From Arenicola marina (Eukaryota > Annelida > Polychaeta > Arenicolidae): a stretch of DNA of 64,000 bases. The DNA lies in NCBI GenBank assembly GCA_964019135.1, contig OZ025248.1:40479670-40543669 (forward strand), read 5' to 3'. Each line of letters opens with the position of its first letter. The first letter of the stretch is position 1. The translations under genes were made by a program, and so were the position numbers. Below, one piece after another: positions 36,921 through 48,757 of the stretch. The notes under the pieces are model-generated. The model did no database searches. It had not been told where the DNA came from and worked only from the letters and a program-made list of their open reading frames with translations.

Positions 36921-37264
36921 ATCCAGATATTTGACTTGGGACGAGGATTGTAAAGCCAAAATCTCGTGACAAACTAATTGTTTACGACTTGGGCAGTTTA
37001 CGATCTCCCTGATTTCGTTACTGATATCCTGTTAGGGTAATCTATAGAGTGGGGCATCTGTCTTAGATACGCCTGCAGTGTCGTTAATTGAACGAAGAGC
37101 AGAATGTGGCAGAGATATGATATATAATTGACTACAATAGTGACATGATTTCCTTAATGTTCAGTTTGATTGTCTGAAGTTAATGGGCTGCGTCATCGAT
37201 CGCATGAATATTTCAGTTTAGTTATGTAACCTAAGCGCCACACATGATTTAGCACAGCGCGGGA

Positions 37265-37675
37265 GGTGGGGGGCATTTTTCTTTTTCAATTAGGGCCATT
37301 TAAAAAATACATTCGACTTTAATAGTCCTTATCATTCCCTTCTTTGAGGGGCAACTCCCCATTTGGATCAACCACTAGGATGCATCTACCAAGTGCCACT
37401 TCGGAAAACCCAAATTTTACAGGGGATGCTCAAGTTGCCAAGGTTGCCCCCGCCCCCACCTCCCGTAGATCCGCCCCTGACTGTCATGGTCTTCATATTA
37501 AGCATTCGCTGATACCAAGCATTAAGAACACATCCACCTGAATAATAATGCAGAGCACCCCCCGCCCCCCCCCCCCCTCCCAAGTTTTTCAGGAAGCTCC
37601 CCCCCGGTCGCATGTTTTCAGAGAGCACCCCCACCCCCTTAGCAAATTCCTAGATCCGCCTCTGATAAAGGTGTA
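37265..37675. mobile_element. MITE-like elements with 'tagatccgcccctg' ends
   Basis: 'cgtagatccgcccctga' (near 37465) and 'cctagatccgcctctgat' (near 37650) are right-end sequences of the hAT-like MITE seen whole at 51959-52203, here with C-rich interiors. Probably two nested or tandem copies. Confidence 0.45.
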
Positions 37676-37679
37676 TATT

Positions 37680-38090
37680 ATATAACACAAGTGTACAAGC
37701 AATATAGGTATCTATCTTTGAATAAATCTTACCAATACGATCCCATCTTACTTCCGGTTCCAGGGGTGACGGCAATTTCAATTGGGACATTTTAAGATCT
37801 CACATATTTTGTTAAAGCCGTCCATCTCTCATCACAGGAAAAATGTCTTGTTGGTTAGTGCAGACTTGCTTTCGTCCAACAATACCTCGATTTACCCTTT
37901 GGCCATGGCACCCAGTAGCCACTGTGGTTACCATATACAATGCAAGCAAGAAATAACGTCACAGCAATTCTTCGAAATGTGTGCAGTGGTGAAAAATGCA
38001 GATTCTGGCATGGTTACAGGGGGTCCCATAGTCGTCCTTCTGAAGCCGTCACTCTATACTTGTAGTTGTGGATTGCATCGCTAATACTGA
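37680..38090. repeat. Duplicated spacer R1 (pairs with 43680-44025)
   Basis: 'aaagccgtccatctctcatc' and 'acagcaattcttcgaaat' are matched at 43680-44025. The two spacers each lie between an A-type gene and the next B-type gene, marking the boundary of the duplicated A-B unit. Confidence 0.65.
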
Positions 38091-38333
38091 ACAGAGACGA
38101 CGACCGTCAACATGGTTACATAACATTGGCACATTTCGGATCCAAAGGCAAAAAATTACATTCAGTAAAAATGACTTGCGTTCAAGCTATTGCGTTCAAG
38201 CTATTCGCCACAAAGCGAGGTATTAGCGTCGCTAAGCAACACAAACATTGAGTAACATGCGTAGTTAACATGCATCTTCCTCTGCCCTAATCTACGGAGC
38301 CCCGCTAGGGACATTCAGAATTATTTTTTATCT

Positions 38334-38526
38334 CGTTCGCACGACATAGCATCTCGTTCGCACGACATAGTATCTCGTTCGCACGAGATAGCATCTCGTT
38401 CGCACGAGATAGCATCTTGTTCGCACGACATAGCATCTCGTTCGCACGACATAGTATCTCGTTCGCACGACATAGTATCTCGTTCGCACGACATAGTATC
38501 TCGTTCGCACGAGATAGTATCTCGTA
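38334..38526. repeat. 21-bp minisatellite, about 9 copies
   Basis: The unit is 'tctcgttcgcacgacatagta', with each unit holding two 'ctcgttcg'/'cgaga'-type near-inverted segments. Seven codons per unit keep frames open; not a gene. Confidence 0.85.
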
Positions 38527-38736
38527 ATACGGGTAATACGGGTCGTATTTTTATTTATTTACGTTTTTTAAACCGTTGAAAATTACGCAGCTACAAATCT
38601 GTACTGGTCCTTTGCGTCCTCCGTATACGACTATGCATCGCAGAGCAACACGTCCATGCCGGAATTTCCCCTCGAACGGTCAACTACGTCAGTTTATAAG
38701 AATGACAGGAACAATGGAGTGCAATTAGATGGACGA

Positions 38737-39947
38737 TTTATTACTTAACATGTTATTGTTCAGCCTTTGGACAAGGTCAAGTATCTAGACTACGCCATGG
38801 TTGCCATGATCCGTCCGTATCTGGGTTGTTGTCGCCGTTGTGGTCACTAGAGAAACAACTGTTAACATTGTAAAGAATCGTTTATTCAGGACACCACGAA
38901 ACCATGTGTTCATTTATTATATGAATAAGATATCATTAACAATGCGTTACACGCACGAGACGACAATGCCTGACAATGCCATATAATATCTATATACTTA
39001 TTTTGGATATATATTTATGAATAAAAACAACCATGACTTTGTCCCACACGGTCCAACCCTGTAATAAGACCATGACTTTGTCCCACACGGCCCAACACTG
39101 CAATAAGACCATGACTGTCCCATACGGTCTATAACACTAAAATTAACATTGGAAGGACAGCTTCAGACTCAATGCACATCATTGTCTTCCTCTTACGAAA
39201 TACTAGGATAATGCAACTAATACGTCATACATTAATTATTTGAAACCTGATATATATACCTAGTTTTTGATTATTACAGTTTAATATGCGAGATGTCTGG
39301 TGAGGTGGTCATGATGTTCCGAACTTCACATTATTGATGAAGATCTTCAGAGTTACCATTTCATAGGGGATCAATTTGGTTAATTAACATTCCATGACTA
39401 CGCAAAGCACTTATTATTATCACTTCTCATATTCGCATGCCTTGTCAGATGACGTCGTCTTCTGGCTGGGCACAGACACATGTAACAATGCAGGGCCAAG
39501 TTGCGCCAATACAGCCACCGACTGGTTTCCATGACCCCAAACAACACGCGCAGTAGTAAACAACGCATTGCCGAACTGATCTCGATCTCATGAAAGAAAA
39601 TGAAGCGTTCTTTGTCTTTCTTTCGGCTACAATACTTCTGTTACGTGGGACATTGTAGGCATTTACTCGTTACATGGCCCAAGCTTAATTTAAGATATCC
39701 TAAACTATATAAGCTTTACATAGATGTACTTATTCCCTCGCCTGACATGGCGTAATATCTAGCAGCATTATAATATTCGTTGCAACAGTTGTCAGTCGTG
39801 AGCAGTTGTCCGTTTATTGTTGAATAAAATAAATCGTTGTTAAATACTAAGGCTAACATTCCAAGGCTAATATCTGACACAACACCACAGACGACGACTT
39901 TACGAAGACCGTGTGGCAAATTGCACCACCATGTTATCAATTTGCAT
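38737..39947 (-). pseudogene. Cysteine-rich peptide family, copy G2 (B type, decayed)
   Basis: Minus-strand copy with an AATAAA (38742-38737), a 3' exon segment (near 38850), a two-unit exon-3 array (39034-39130), a signal-exon-like segment with ATG at 39568 and an octamer at 39940-39947. The leader and TATA region is not recognisable. It looks broken, with several breaks. B copies share the same disrupted state, so decay seems older than the duplication that made G2 and G4, or my exon model for B copies is wrong. Confidence 0.45.
39034..39130 (-). repeat. Exon-3 minisatellite, two units (G2)
   Basis: Minus-strand units of 39 bp each run from the splice acceptor 'cttattgcag' through the first 28 bases of exon 3. 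This is the shortest of three such arrays; longer ones lie at 45963-46258 and 62880-63285. Confidence 0.7.
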
Positions 39948-40690
39948 ATCATGATGTCTGCCTTGAGACGAGGATTGTAAAGCAAATATCCTCGTGACAA
40001 CCAAATCATATGGAAACTACACATTGTAGGATCTGACTCATTTCCCTATCTCTGAATATCAATATGAGCAGCACGTAAACAATTCTTATCCATGAATATA
40101 TAATTTAAAAAATAAGGGTTTTTGCTAGCGGGGATATATCTCCACTTCGTCGATCCTCCTGAAAATACAGACGCAGCCTACATCAACCTTACACAGGTGC
40201 ACACAATCATTTTGTTTCCAAGATTAGAACATGCACATGTTTGTGTGGTGCTGTTACGAGGTTATGTAACGTTGGAGAAGAGATGGATACAAGTAGATAC
40301 GCATGATGGTTTCATCCCGCTCTTACGGCCGCTTGGCTGGCACTGACCAATGTCATAATGTCATGTTTTGGATTCATTCAAGTCTTTATTACACATGTCA
40401 GGCACTTGGACAATAGACGACATCAGACTAACGTCAATCAATCGTCGATGTGAAGTGTAGCTATTCCTTTGCCGCCCTGCGGAGGTGTCGACGAATCGTT
40501 GTGCCATATAACGATCCCATGTCCTTCTTCAAAAAGAGAGACTGATTTGTAATGACCCGTGTCGTTGAATCGATGTGCTTCTTTGATTTGACAATGTAGC
40601 AATGACTTACATCATACCCACAAGTTAATACGAAGACTACGATAGTCTAGAAGAACAACAGAAAACAGTGGACTGCAGGGGGAAGGATAA

Positions 40691-40798
40691 TTTATTAGTC
40701 AACATTTTACTGGCCAGCATTTGTTGTTAAGGGTCAAAGAGAATATGTGGTCATGCTTATCCGGGTCCGTCCGTGTGAGGGTTGTCGTCACCGTGTCA
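40691..40798 (-). other. G3 3'UTR exon with AATAAA
   Basis: Acceptor 'cctttcgtttccacag' ends at 40799; the exon starts TGACACGGTGACGACAACCC and runs to the AATAAA at 40696-40691. Corresponding exons lie at 48455 (G5) and 35592 (G1). It follows the stop codon in exon 3, so it is untranslated. Confidence 0.55.
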
Positions 40799-41106
40799 CT
40801 GTGGAAACGAAAGGCAATATCGCCATCAGACGGTTCGTTTTGTTTCAAATAATACATTATCATATATTCGAGTATTATACCAAAAGAAAGTATGTTAAGA
40901 ACAGCAATTCAACAGGACGACCAGACGGCAATTCATAACTGCGTCATATAATAATAATTACATGGCATTAAGAAATTAAAGTATCTTACACAACATTAGA
41001 ATGACATTCTTTGCCGTTATCAGCTATGCAGCATGTCAAAATTGAAAACACCAGGTGGTTGGATAGGTAAGCGGGTGAACTATCGTACCTTTCACACCTG
41101 TTACTA

Positions 41107-41590
41107 TTAACAGGCTCCTTTATAAACCTTTGACTTGTATCCACACAATCCAGCACTGCAATAAAGTAAAAACAACCTTGGGTTTCAGATTCCGTTAGTG
41201 CCCGTCATCGTCACCGGGTCTTCCGCTGATGGAATACCAGAGTAACGCGAAATCAACTAATAAAAATATACATTAATTATACAGTATGTGATACACAGGC
41301 GCTCAGATCTGCTGACAGAACCCCCGGAGTAAATAAACAACGCCCCCCTCTCATGCAATTTTACGAATATGTTCATGGTTAACATGTCATTGTTGATGAA
41401 CATGTCATAGTTGATGAACATGTCATAGTTGATATGTACGCACGCCTTACCAGAGGTAATCGTGTGCTGGTTGGTTGCAGCTCCAGTTGAAAACACAGGA
41501 CAAAGTGCCGCAATCGACGACTTCGACAGCCGCGACCAACACACTGGCCACCATGACCACCAACAACACTCGCAGAAGTGAAGGACTCAT
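41107..41590 (-). CDS. Secreted six-cysteine peptide G3 (whole copy)
   Basis: Two coding exons on the minus strand, 41590-41451 and 41155-41107, are joined at CTCTG|GTAAGG and 'tttattgcag'|TGCTGG; the exon itself runs on to a donor at 41089. The 62-residue product has a strong signal peptide (MSPSLLRVLLVVMVASVLVA then AVE) and a mature part of about 38 residues. Its cysteines are spaced C-x4-C-x5-C-x8-C-x3-C-x10-C, and the last residue is Cys. The start has A at -3. The upstream leader exon ends at 41953; the TATA box is at 42029-42037. Likely exported and disulfide-bonded; the role is unknown. Defence peptide, venom or mucus peptide, or signalling peptide are all possible. It is not strongly cationic, so classical antimicrobial action is not implied. 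I do not recognise the family. Confidence 0.65.
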
Positions 41591-42028
41591 TGTCGAGCTG
41601 AACTAAATAGTTGAAATGAAAACGAAGCTCTCATTGTATTCCTTTTGCTATGCTTTTCTTACGTGGGACATTGTGCGTACTTAATCGATGGAATGAACTC
41701 GTTCGGTACGATGTTTACTCAAATGCATTTATTTTGTGCCATGACGTGGCGCTATATTGAGCAGCATTGTGTTATTCGTTATGCCACAGTCTTTCTTACA
41801 ATCGTCACAGTACTGAGTCTGGTGCAGTACTCTCTACTTTATTGGAAAGAAGAAATGGTTGTTAAACACGAACGCTGACATTTGGACAACACCACAATGA
41901 ACGACTCTTTAAAGACAATCATGAAGTTCAGCGTCAACTGTTTGATGCTTACCTTTCTCAGTAGCAGAAGGCGGGCATGGGAATTCGTTGTCCTGGGCGA
42001 TGGTTGTTGCTTGTGATTGGCGACTGTT

Positions 42029-42076
42029 CCTTATATTTCGGCCTGGCGCGTACACCACAGGTGCATCAATTTGCAT
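42029..42076 (-). promoter_or_regulatory. G3 core promoter: octamer and TATA box
   Basis: Minus strand: ATGCAAAT (42076-42069) lies about 31 bp upstream of AAATATAAGG (42038-42029). 'aacagtcgccaatcacaa' follows, which is conserved around the presumed start site in all A copies. The leader exon ends at GTAAGC (donor at 41952). Confidence 0.55.
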
Positions 42077-42440
42077 ATCAAGATATTTGACTTGGGACGA
42101 GGATTGTAAAGCCAGAATCTCGTGACAGACTAATTGTGTACGACCTGGGTATTTTACGATCTCACCGATTTCGTTATTGATATTCTGTTAGCGTTATCTA
42201 TAGATTGGGACATTTGTCCGAGATATGCCTGCATTATCGTTAAGTGAACGAAGAGCAGAATGTGGCAGATATAATATATGATATATAATTGACCACAATA
42301 GTGACATGATTTGCTTAATGTTCAGTTTGCAGCTGGCAAATGATTTAGCAAAGCCTGAAGTTGATGGGCTGCGTCATCGATCGCATCGATATTTCATCTA
42401 GGTTACCTATCCTTGGCGCCACATATGATTAAGCACTTTC

Positions 42441-42615
42441 AGGGGCGGATCTAAAATTTTAAACGGGGCTGTCATTCTCTGAAAACTTGTGACCGGGGGA
42501 GGGACAGTCTTTTTCATCAAACCATGAAAAACAAATCGTCTTGGAAAACAAAACTGTCCTTAACTTTCACTTGCTTGAGACCTTCCCCCCATCTTCGCCC
42601 CCCTTGGATCCGCGA
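42441..42615. mobile_element. MITE-like element, diverged
   Basis: Starts 'caggggcggatctaaaattt' with the internal 'attctctgaaaacttgtgac' seen in the 51959-52203 element. The right end near 'cccttggatccgcg' is degenerate. Confidence 0.4.
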
Positions 42616-42619
42616 CTTC

Positions 42620-43680
42620 ATTACGCCTATTACTTTGTCTACAAACGCACGCGTTTGCATACTTTCAGGGTTTGCAAGTACGGACAACGATTCTCATTTT
42701 TGCTTCCGAAACGGCCCAGTTTACCTAATAAATACCAATTTTGGGCAAGTCATGCATTCGAAAACAAAGCGGTTGAGAGCCGGTGGCCACTGGCGGATAT
42801 TTTCAGAAGTATTTTTTGGGCATTTTTAGGTTCCAATGACAACCAATATTAATTCATGTTTCATCAAATATTGGTTCCTTTGCCAAATTTACAAGCCTGT
42901 CATGTTCTACAAGCAAATACACAGAATATGGTCTATTTTGATTACAATCGAGCTCATAGAGCAAACAAAAGTTACTTCAGTAACATATGTGTTTTGCTAT
43001 TGATGTATTCACCATGACACTAGGCTTCAGCGTGCAGTTTTTTGGGGAAGTTTGTCATACAGTTTCTTTAAAGGATTTCGAAATCTGGAAAAAAATGCAT
43101 TATGAAGCATTTTTCCATTGACCTCTATGTTCAAGGCAATTTGACAAGTAACATATTCTTATTACGTTTTCCAGTAGATCCATAGACAATACTTCATTAG
43201 CAAAAAAATTAAAAAAAATTGTGGATACAAATGTTTTGACCCCCCCACCCGCTGTCGTCCTTGAACAATCTTCTAGTAATAATAATTTCTGAGGTACACT
43301 AACTTGATTTGGCACCAGATGACTAGCGATTGTAGGAATAATAATGTGGAATAAGTCGGTCGGAGGCGCTGGAATGGTTATATCTCTAATCAGACGTAGA
43401 ATCGCTCATAATCTTCACACATCACGTTTCAATCGATGAACATGCAATCAAACCGGGTGTCAGGCATTTACGCTCCCAACTTCATGACGTGGCCAAAAGG
43501 AATACATTTAAATATTGATACGACTTAAACGTTATGCGGGCCAATCATCTCTGCTTTGGTCTGCACTCACCCCCCCCCCCCCCATGCCAATGTCGCAGTA
43601 CACATTTGAGAAGTGTTTAAAATGTATTTAACCCGTTTCGTTGCGGTAAGTGATATTGCAATATACCACACTCGAGTGAA
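42620..43680. other. Spacer, no gene seen
   Basis: Overlapping open frames at 42524-42852 include part of the MITE and show no recognisable domain. A C run occurs at 43569-43582. Nothing else supported. Confidence 0.35.
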
Positions 43681-44025
43681 AAGTTACTATTATATAACAC
43701 AAGTGAACATGCAATACAGGTACCTATCTTTGAATAACTCGTAGCAATACTTTCACATCTTACTTCCGGGTCCAAAGGGGAAGGCAGTTCCCCATAGATA
43801 TTAGAACCTGATGTGTCAAAGCCGTCCATCTCTCATCACAGGGGAAATGTCTTGTCGATTACTGCAGAAGTGCCTTCGCCCAACAGTACCTGGATTTTGC
43901 CTTTGGCTAAACATGGCACTGTGCTTATCAAATACAATTCAAGCAAGAAATGATTTCACAGCAATTTTTAAAAATTGTCTAATGGTGAAATATTGTTGGG
44001 TGCCTACAGGGTGTCCCACGTAACT
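43680..44025. repeat. Duplicated spacer R2 (pairs with R1)
   Basis: Homologous to 37680-38090 over 'aaagccgtccatctctcatc', 'caagcaagaaatga' and 'cacagcaattttt'. Divergence is higher than within the gene units. Confidence 0.6.
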
Positions 44026-44029
44026 CTAT

Positions 44030-44556
44030 TTTGGGCTCTATACGTCAAAACGAGAACATGGAGTATATTGCAAGATTATCGGCAAAAAATGGCACAGCAT
44101 TATTGCTAAGCATCCAACCTGCCACATATATAAATAAATTGTATCGTGTATCACAGAATCACCTCTCTCACCGACAAAACTTTCTCAATTTGGTTAGAAT
44201 GCTGACAATACCAGATACACACCTACTTTCTTGCCCTTTGTGTTGTGAAACAGTATCTTTTTATAATTTACAGCCCAGTACTAATGTGTACACGTTCCAA
44301 ACTGTGGTTGGACATACATAGAGTAATCTCCGTACGAGAATCTTCTTCATTGATGTCATACGCAGGGACTAAGCTTTTGAAACACCATCTCAACTTGTTT
44401 GCGATTGAGTGCAAGCATACATTATACTGTTTGTTTCGGAATGTTTCGTTTGTTCGCTTCGGTTGAAGCGGTTGAGTTATATTTTATTTAAGTGACCTGT
44501 TTGTAGACTCCTCACTTTGGTGGTCAATAAAGATCAAATCAAATCAAATCAAATTG
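44030..44556 (+). mobile_element. Probable LINE 3' end with ATCAA tail
   Basis: Ends with 'gtcaataaagatcaaatcaa' and further ATCAA repeats, a polyA signal plus short tandem tail typical of several non-LTR retrotransposons. The preceding open frame (44245-44466) ends shortly before. No RT motif is left, so the clade cannot be named. Confidence 0.4.
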
Positions 44557-45668
44557 CATAACATTGGTACTTTCCGGTATTTTGTCAAAAACGTTGACAC
44601 AGTGAGCGGCACATTAGTCAGGGTCTAAAACGATTAACGTTTGTTGTTTATGCCCGTTGTGAGTACATGGGTGCTATATTAGATCCAAGACCATCCGGAG
44701 ACAATGATTGATCTGGATTAAGATTCCCCAGATTAATCCAGGTGTAACTGTCGGTAAATCCGACCATTTATTGCACTCGATATGTTAGGTTTGACCTGTT
44801 GCATATTACGATATTGCGAATGCCTGCCACTACGACAATAGACGATTTCAGAAAGTCGCCAACCAGTCATCTTGGCTAACTTAACGTCTGAGTCTACAGG
44901 TGATTCAGGTGCCCGGCTTCAAAGTTTCTTTCGTTAAGCGTGGGTTGGCTCCATAGTATTGATATTCACAGAACAAACAAAAAAGATACACTTTCCTTTC
45001 AGTAAAATGGAATCAAAAGATATATTTCACAAAATTGACAGTAGGCCTATCACAGTCCTGTCTGAAACGCTCCTCGTTAGGCATGTCTGGTTGCTAAGCA
45101 ACAAGCCGCAACAAGGCCATGTCACACGAGTGCGTCAGATTTCGTATTGAAAAGTGTATACCGGCACATATCATCACTTTGTAACAAATTTTAATTGGTA
45201 CACATCTCATAAAAAGTTATGTATCCTGTAAAGATATATTCCCGAGTCAGATTTGTAATATCTCCAGACAAAATAAGTTCCAGAAAGATCATTATTTGCG
45301 CACTGAAGAGCAGCAACAAATCGGGAATAGAAACGCTTTCCTGCTACGCACAGCGCAGTTAAATTCATTGCATTCGCCGGTTGGCATTTATATCAGTTGT
45401 TTTCTCGACTCATATGCCTCCACCTCATTCCCAAAATGGTATCCTTTGATAGTCATGAGATCTATCTATAAGATTCGTGTTTTTATCTATTGACGGTCTT
45501 GATGCCCTTGAAAATTACGCAGCTATAACTCCGTACTGGCCTTTTGCGTACTCCGTATACGACTATGCAGCGTAGAGCAACACGTAAACTGACGTAGTAG
45601 ACCGTTCGAGGGGAAATTCTGGCATGGACAAGAACAACAGAAAGAATGTAGTGCAATGAGATGGGTGA

Positions 45669-47209
45669 TTTATTACTTAACATGTTATTGTTCAGCCTTT
45701 GGACAAGGTCAAGTATCTAGACTACGCCATGGTTGCCATGATTCGTCCGTATCTGGGTTGTTGTCGCCGTTGTGGTCACCAGAGAAACAATTGTTAACAT
45801 TGTAAAGAATCGTTTATTCAGAACACCACGTAACCATGTGTTCATCTATTATATGAATATGACATTATTAGCAATGCGTTACACGGACGAGACGACAATG
45901 CATGACACTGCCATATAATATCTATATGCTTATGTGGGATATATATGTATAAATAAAAACCACCATGACTTTCCCCACACGGCCCAGCACTGCAATAAGA
46001 CCATGAATTTGTTCCACACGGTCCAGCACTGCAATAAGACCATGACTTTGTCCCACACGATCAAACCCTTTAATAAGACCATGACTTTGTCCGACACGGC
46101 CCAGCACTGCAATAAGACCATGACTTTGTCCCACACCACCCAGCACTGCAATGATACCATGATTTGTCCCACACGGTCCACCACTGCAATAAGACCATGA
46201 CTTTGTCCCACACGGTCAAGCACTGCAATGAGACCATGACTGATCCATACGGTCTATAACACTAAAAAGAACATTGGAAGGACAGCTTCATACGCCATCA
46301 ATGCACATCATTGTCTTCCTCTTACCAAATACTAGAATAATACAACAGCAACTAATACGTCATACATTAATTATTTGAAACCTGATATATATACCTAGTT
46401 TTTGATTATTACCGTTTAATATGCGAGATATCTGGTGAGGTGGCCATGATGTTCCGAACTTCACATTATTGATGAAGATCTTCAGAGTTACCATTTCATA
46501 GGTGATCAATTTGGTTAATTACCATTCCATGAGTACGCAAAGCACTTATTATTATCACTTCTCATATTCGCATGCCTTGTCAGATGACATCGTCTTCTGG
46601 CTGGGCACAGACACATGTAACAATGCAGGGCCAAGTTGCGCCACTACAGCAACCGACTGGTCTCCATGACCACAAACAACACGCGCAGTAGTAAACAACG
46701 CATTGCCGAACTGATCGCGATCTCATGAAAGGAAATGAAGCGTTCGTTGTCTTTCTTTCGGCTACAATACTTCTGTTACGTGGGACATTGTAGGCATTTA
46801 CTCGTTACATGGCCCATGCTTAATTTAGGATATCCTAAACTATATAAGCTTTACATAGATGTACTTATTTCCTCGCCTGACATGGCGTAATATCTAGCAG
46901 CATTATAATATTCGTTGCAACAGTTGTCAGTCGTGAGCCGTCGTCCGTTTATTGTTAAATAAAATAAATCGTTGGTAAATACTAAGGCTAATACTGGCAC
47001 AACACCACAGACGACGACTTTACGAAGACCGTGTGGCAAATTGCAACACGGAGTTCAGCGTCGACGGCTTGATGCTTCCCTAATTTCTCAGTAGCTGATG
47101 GCGAGCGTCGGAATTCCGTTGTCCTGGCGATGGTTATTGCTTGTGACTGGCGACTGCTTTATCTTTTGTCTTGGCGTGGTTCATATACCACCATGTTATC
47201 AATTTGCAT
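45669..47209 (-). pseudogene. Cysteine-rich peptide family, copy G4 (B type, decayed)
   Basis: Minus-strand parts: octamer 47209-47202, a degenerate TATA-like stretch, a leader-like segment near 47090-47150, a signal-exon-like segment with ATG at 46703, an exon-3 minisatellite of about seven units (46258-45963), a 3' exon segment near 45790 and AATAAA (45674-45669). It looks broken, with several breaks, and resembles G2 and G6 closely. Relative to A copies the signal region is diverged (begins MRCLLLRVLF). Confidence 0.45.
45963..46258 (-). repeat. Exon-3 minisatellite, about seven units (G4)
   Basis: 39-bp unit; on the minus strand it reads 'tcttattgcag' then 'tgctgggccgtgtgggacaa' and 'agtcatgg'. 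It holds the splice acceptor and the start of exon 3. Because 39 is 13 codons, the exon-3 phase is kept from unit to unit where units are full length. Confidence 0.8.
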
Positions 47210-47415
47210 ATCATGATGTCCGCCTTGAGACGAGGATTGTAAAGCAAAAATCCTCGTGACAACCAAATTATATGGAAACTACACATTGTAGGATCTGACT
47301 CATTTCTCTATCTCTGAATATGAATATAAGCAGCACGTAAACAATTCTTATCTATGAATATATAATTTAAAAAATAAAGGTTTTTGCTAGCGGGATATAT
47401 CTCCACTTCGTCGAT

Positions 47416-47811
47416 ATATTTAACGTTGTGGTAGCCTAATGGAAATTGTTAACACGTGTTGCTCACATCCAGTCGTTTCACTACCTTATATTTATGACTG
47501 AGATTGATGATTATTTCAAATACCAGTGTTTTCATTCCGTTTGACATATTGTTTATAAATTCGTAGACCTAAACTACATTCAATATTCTTAAATGATTTG
47601 TTCATTTCGTTTCCTTTTTCCTCCGCACATTATGTTCATCCCTTATCCTTATTGCCTGTAAATGCGAATCTTCGACTGCCGAAATGGTTCTCCTTTTAGT
47701 TCTATTTAGGCATGCTACGCCTGCATCTATTCTTTTCCTTTCCGGTTTTAAATGCATTAAGGTCGACTTAGTCACTTTGTTCAGCAACAAACTACAACAA
47801 TTGTTGCAAAT
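47416..47811. other. Insertion specific to duplication unit II
   Basis: Unit I reads directly 'cttcgtcgat|cctcctgaaaat' at 40154/40155, while unit II has about 396 bp between these halves. The inserted DNA has a minus-strand open frame (47859-47602) rich in Arg/Lys, without a recognised domain. No clear inverted ends or target duplication were found by eye. Confidence 0.6.
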
Positions 47812-48347
47812 CCTCCTGAAAATACGGACGCAGCCTACATCAACCTTACACAGTTGCACACAATCACTTTGTTTCCAAGATTAGAACATGCAAATGTTTG
47901 TGTGGTGCTGTTACGAGGTTATGTAACGTGGGAGAAGAGACTGATAAAAGTAGATACGCATGATGGTTTCATCCGGCTCTTACGGCCGCTTGGCTGGCAC
48001 TGACGAATGTCATAATGTCATGTTATGGATTCATTCAAGTCTTTATTACACATGTCAGGCACTTGGACAATAGACGACATAAGGCTAACGTCAATCAATC
48101 GTCGATGTGAAGTGTAGCTATTCTTTTGCCGCCCTGGGGAGGTGTCGACGAATCGTTGTGCCGGATAATGATCCCATGTCCTTCTTCGAAAAGAGAGACT
48201 TATATGTAATGACTCGTGTCGTTGAATCGATGTGCTTCTTTGATTTGACAATGTAGCAATGACTTACATCATGCCCATACGTTAGTACGAAGACTACGAT
48301 AGTCTAGAAGAACAACAGAAAACAGTGGACTGCAGGGGGAAGGATAA

Positions 48348-48455
48348 TTTATTAGTCAACATTTTACTGGCCAGCATTTGTTGTTAAGGGTCAAAGAGAA
48401 TATGTGGTCATGCTTATCCGGGTCCGTCCGTGTGAGGGTTGTCGTCACCGTGTCA
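48348..48455 (-). other. G5 3'UTR exon with AATAAA
   Basis: Acceptor 'cctttcgtttccacag' ends at 48456; the exon runs from 48455 through AATAAA at 48353-48348. Nearly identical to the G3 3' exon. The open frame on the other strand here (MVMLIRVRPCEGC...) is a shadow shared by both copies. Confidence 0.55.
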
Positions 48456-48757
48456 CTGTGGAAACGAAAGGCAATATCGCCATCAGTCGTTTCGTTTTGT
48501 TTCAAATAATACATTATCATATATTCGAGTATTATCCCAAAAGAAAGTATATTAAGAACAGCAATTCAACAGGACGACCAGACGGCAATTCATAACTGCG
48601 TCATATAATAATAATTACATGGCATTAAGAATTTAAAGTACCTTACACAACATTAGAATGACATTCTTTGCCGTTATCAGCTATGCAGCATGTCAAAATT
48701 GAAAACACCAGGTGGTTGGATGGGTAAGCGGGTGAACTATCGTACCTTTCACATGTG

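Larger units (their letters stand above)
38555..42435. repeat. Segmental duplication unit I (genes G2 and G3)
   Basis: From 'gaaaattacgcagcta' (38578) on, this block is collinear with 45510-49800 (unit II), and its first part with 62445-64000 (unit III). It carries one B-type and one A-type copy of the cysteine-rich peptide family. Long stretches differ by only scattered substitutions, so the duplication is fairly recent. Confidence 0.8.

Noticed and set aside
38334-38526. CRISPR-like regular array
   Set aside because: Units are directly adjacent 21-bp tandem copies with no unique spacers, and the context is eukaryotic.
40747-40938. 63-codon plus-strand frame conserved at 48404-48595
   Set aside because: Both copies lie antisense to the 3'UTR exon of the peptide genes. 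Conservation is explained by the segmental duplication and there is no start context or domain.
45922-46223. Minus-strand frames with GLIAVLGRVGQSH-type repeats, and equivalents at 62838-63176
   Set aside because: These are shadow frames of the 39-bp acceptor/exon minisatellite; the exon-3 phase is a different frame.
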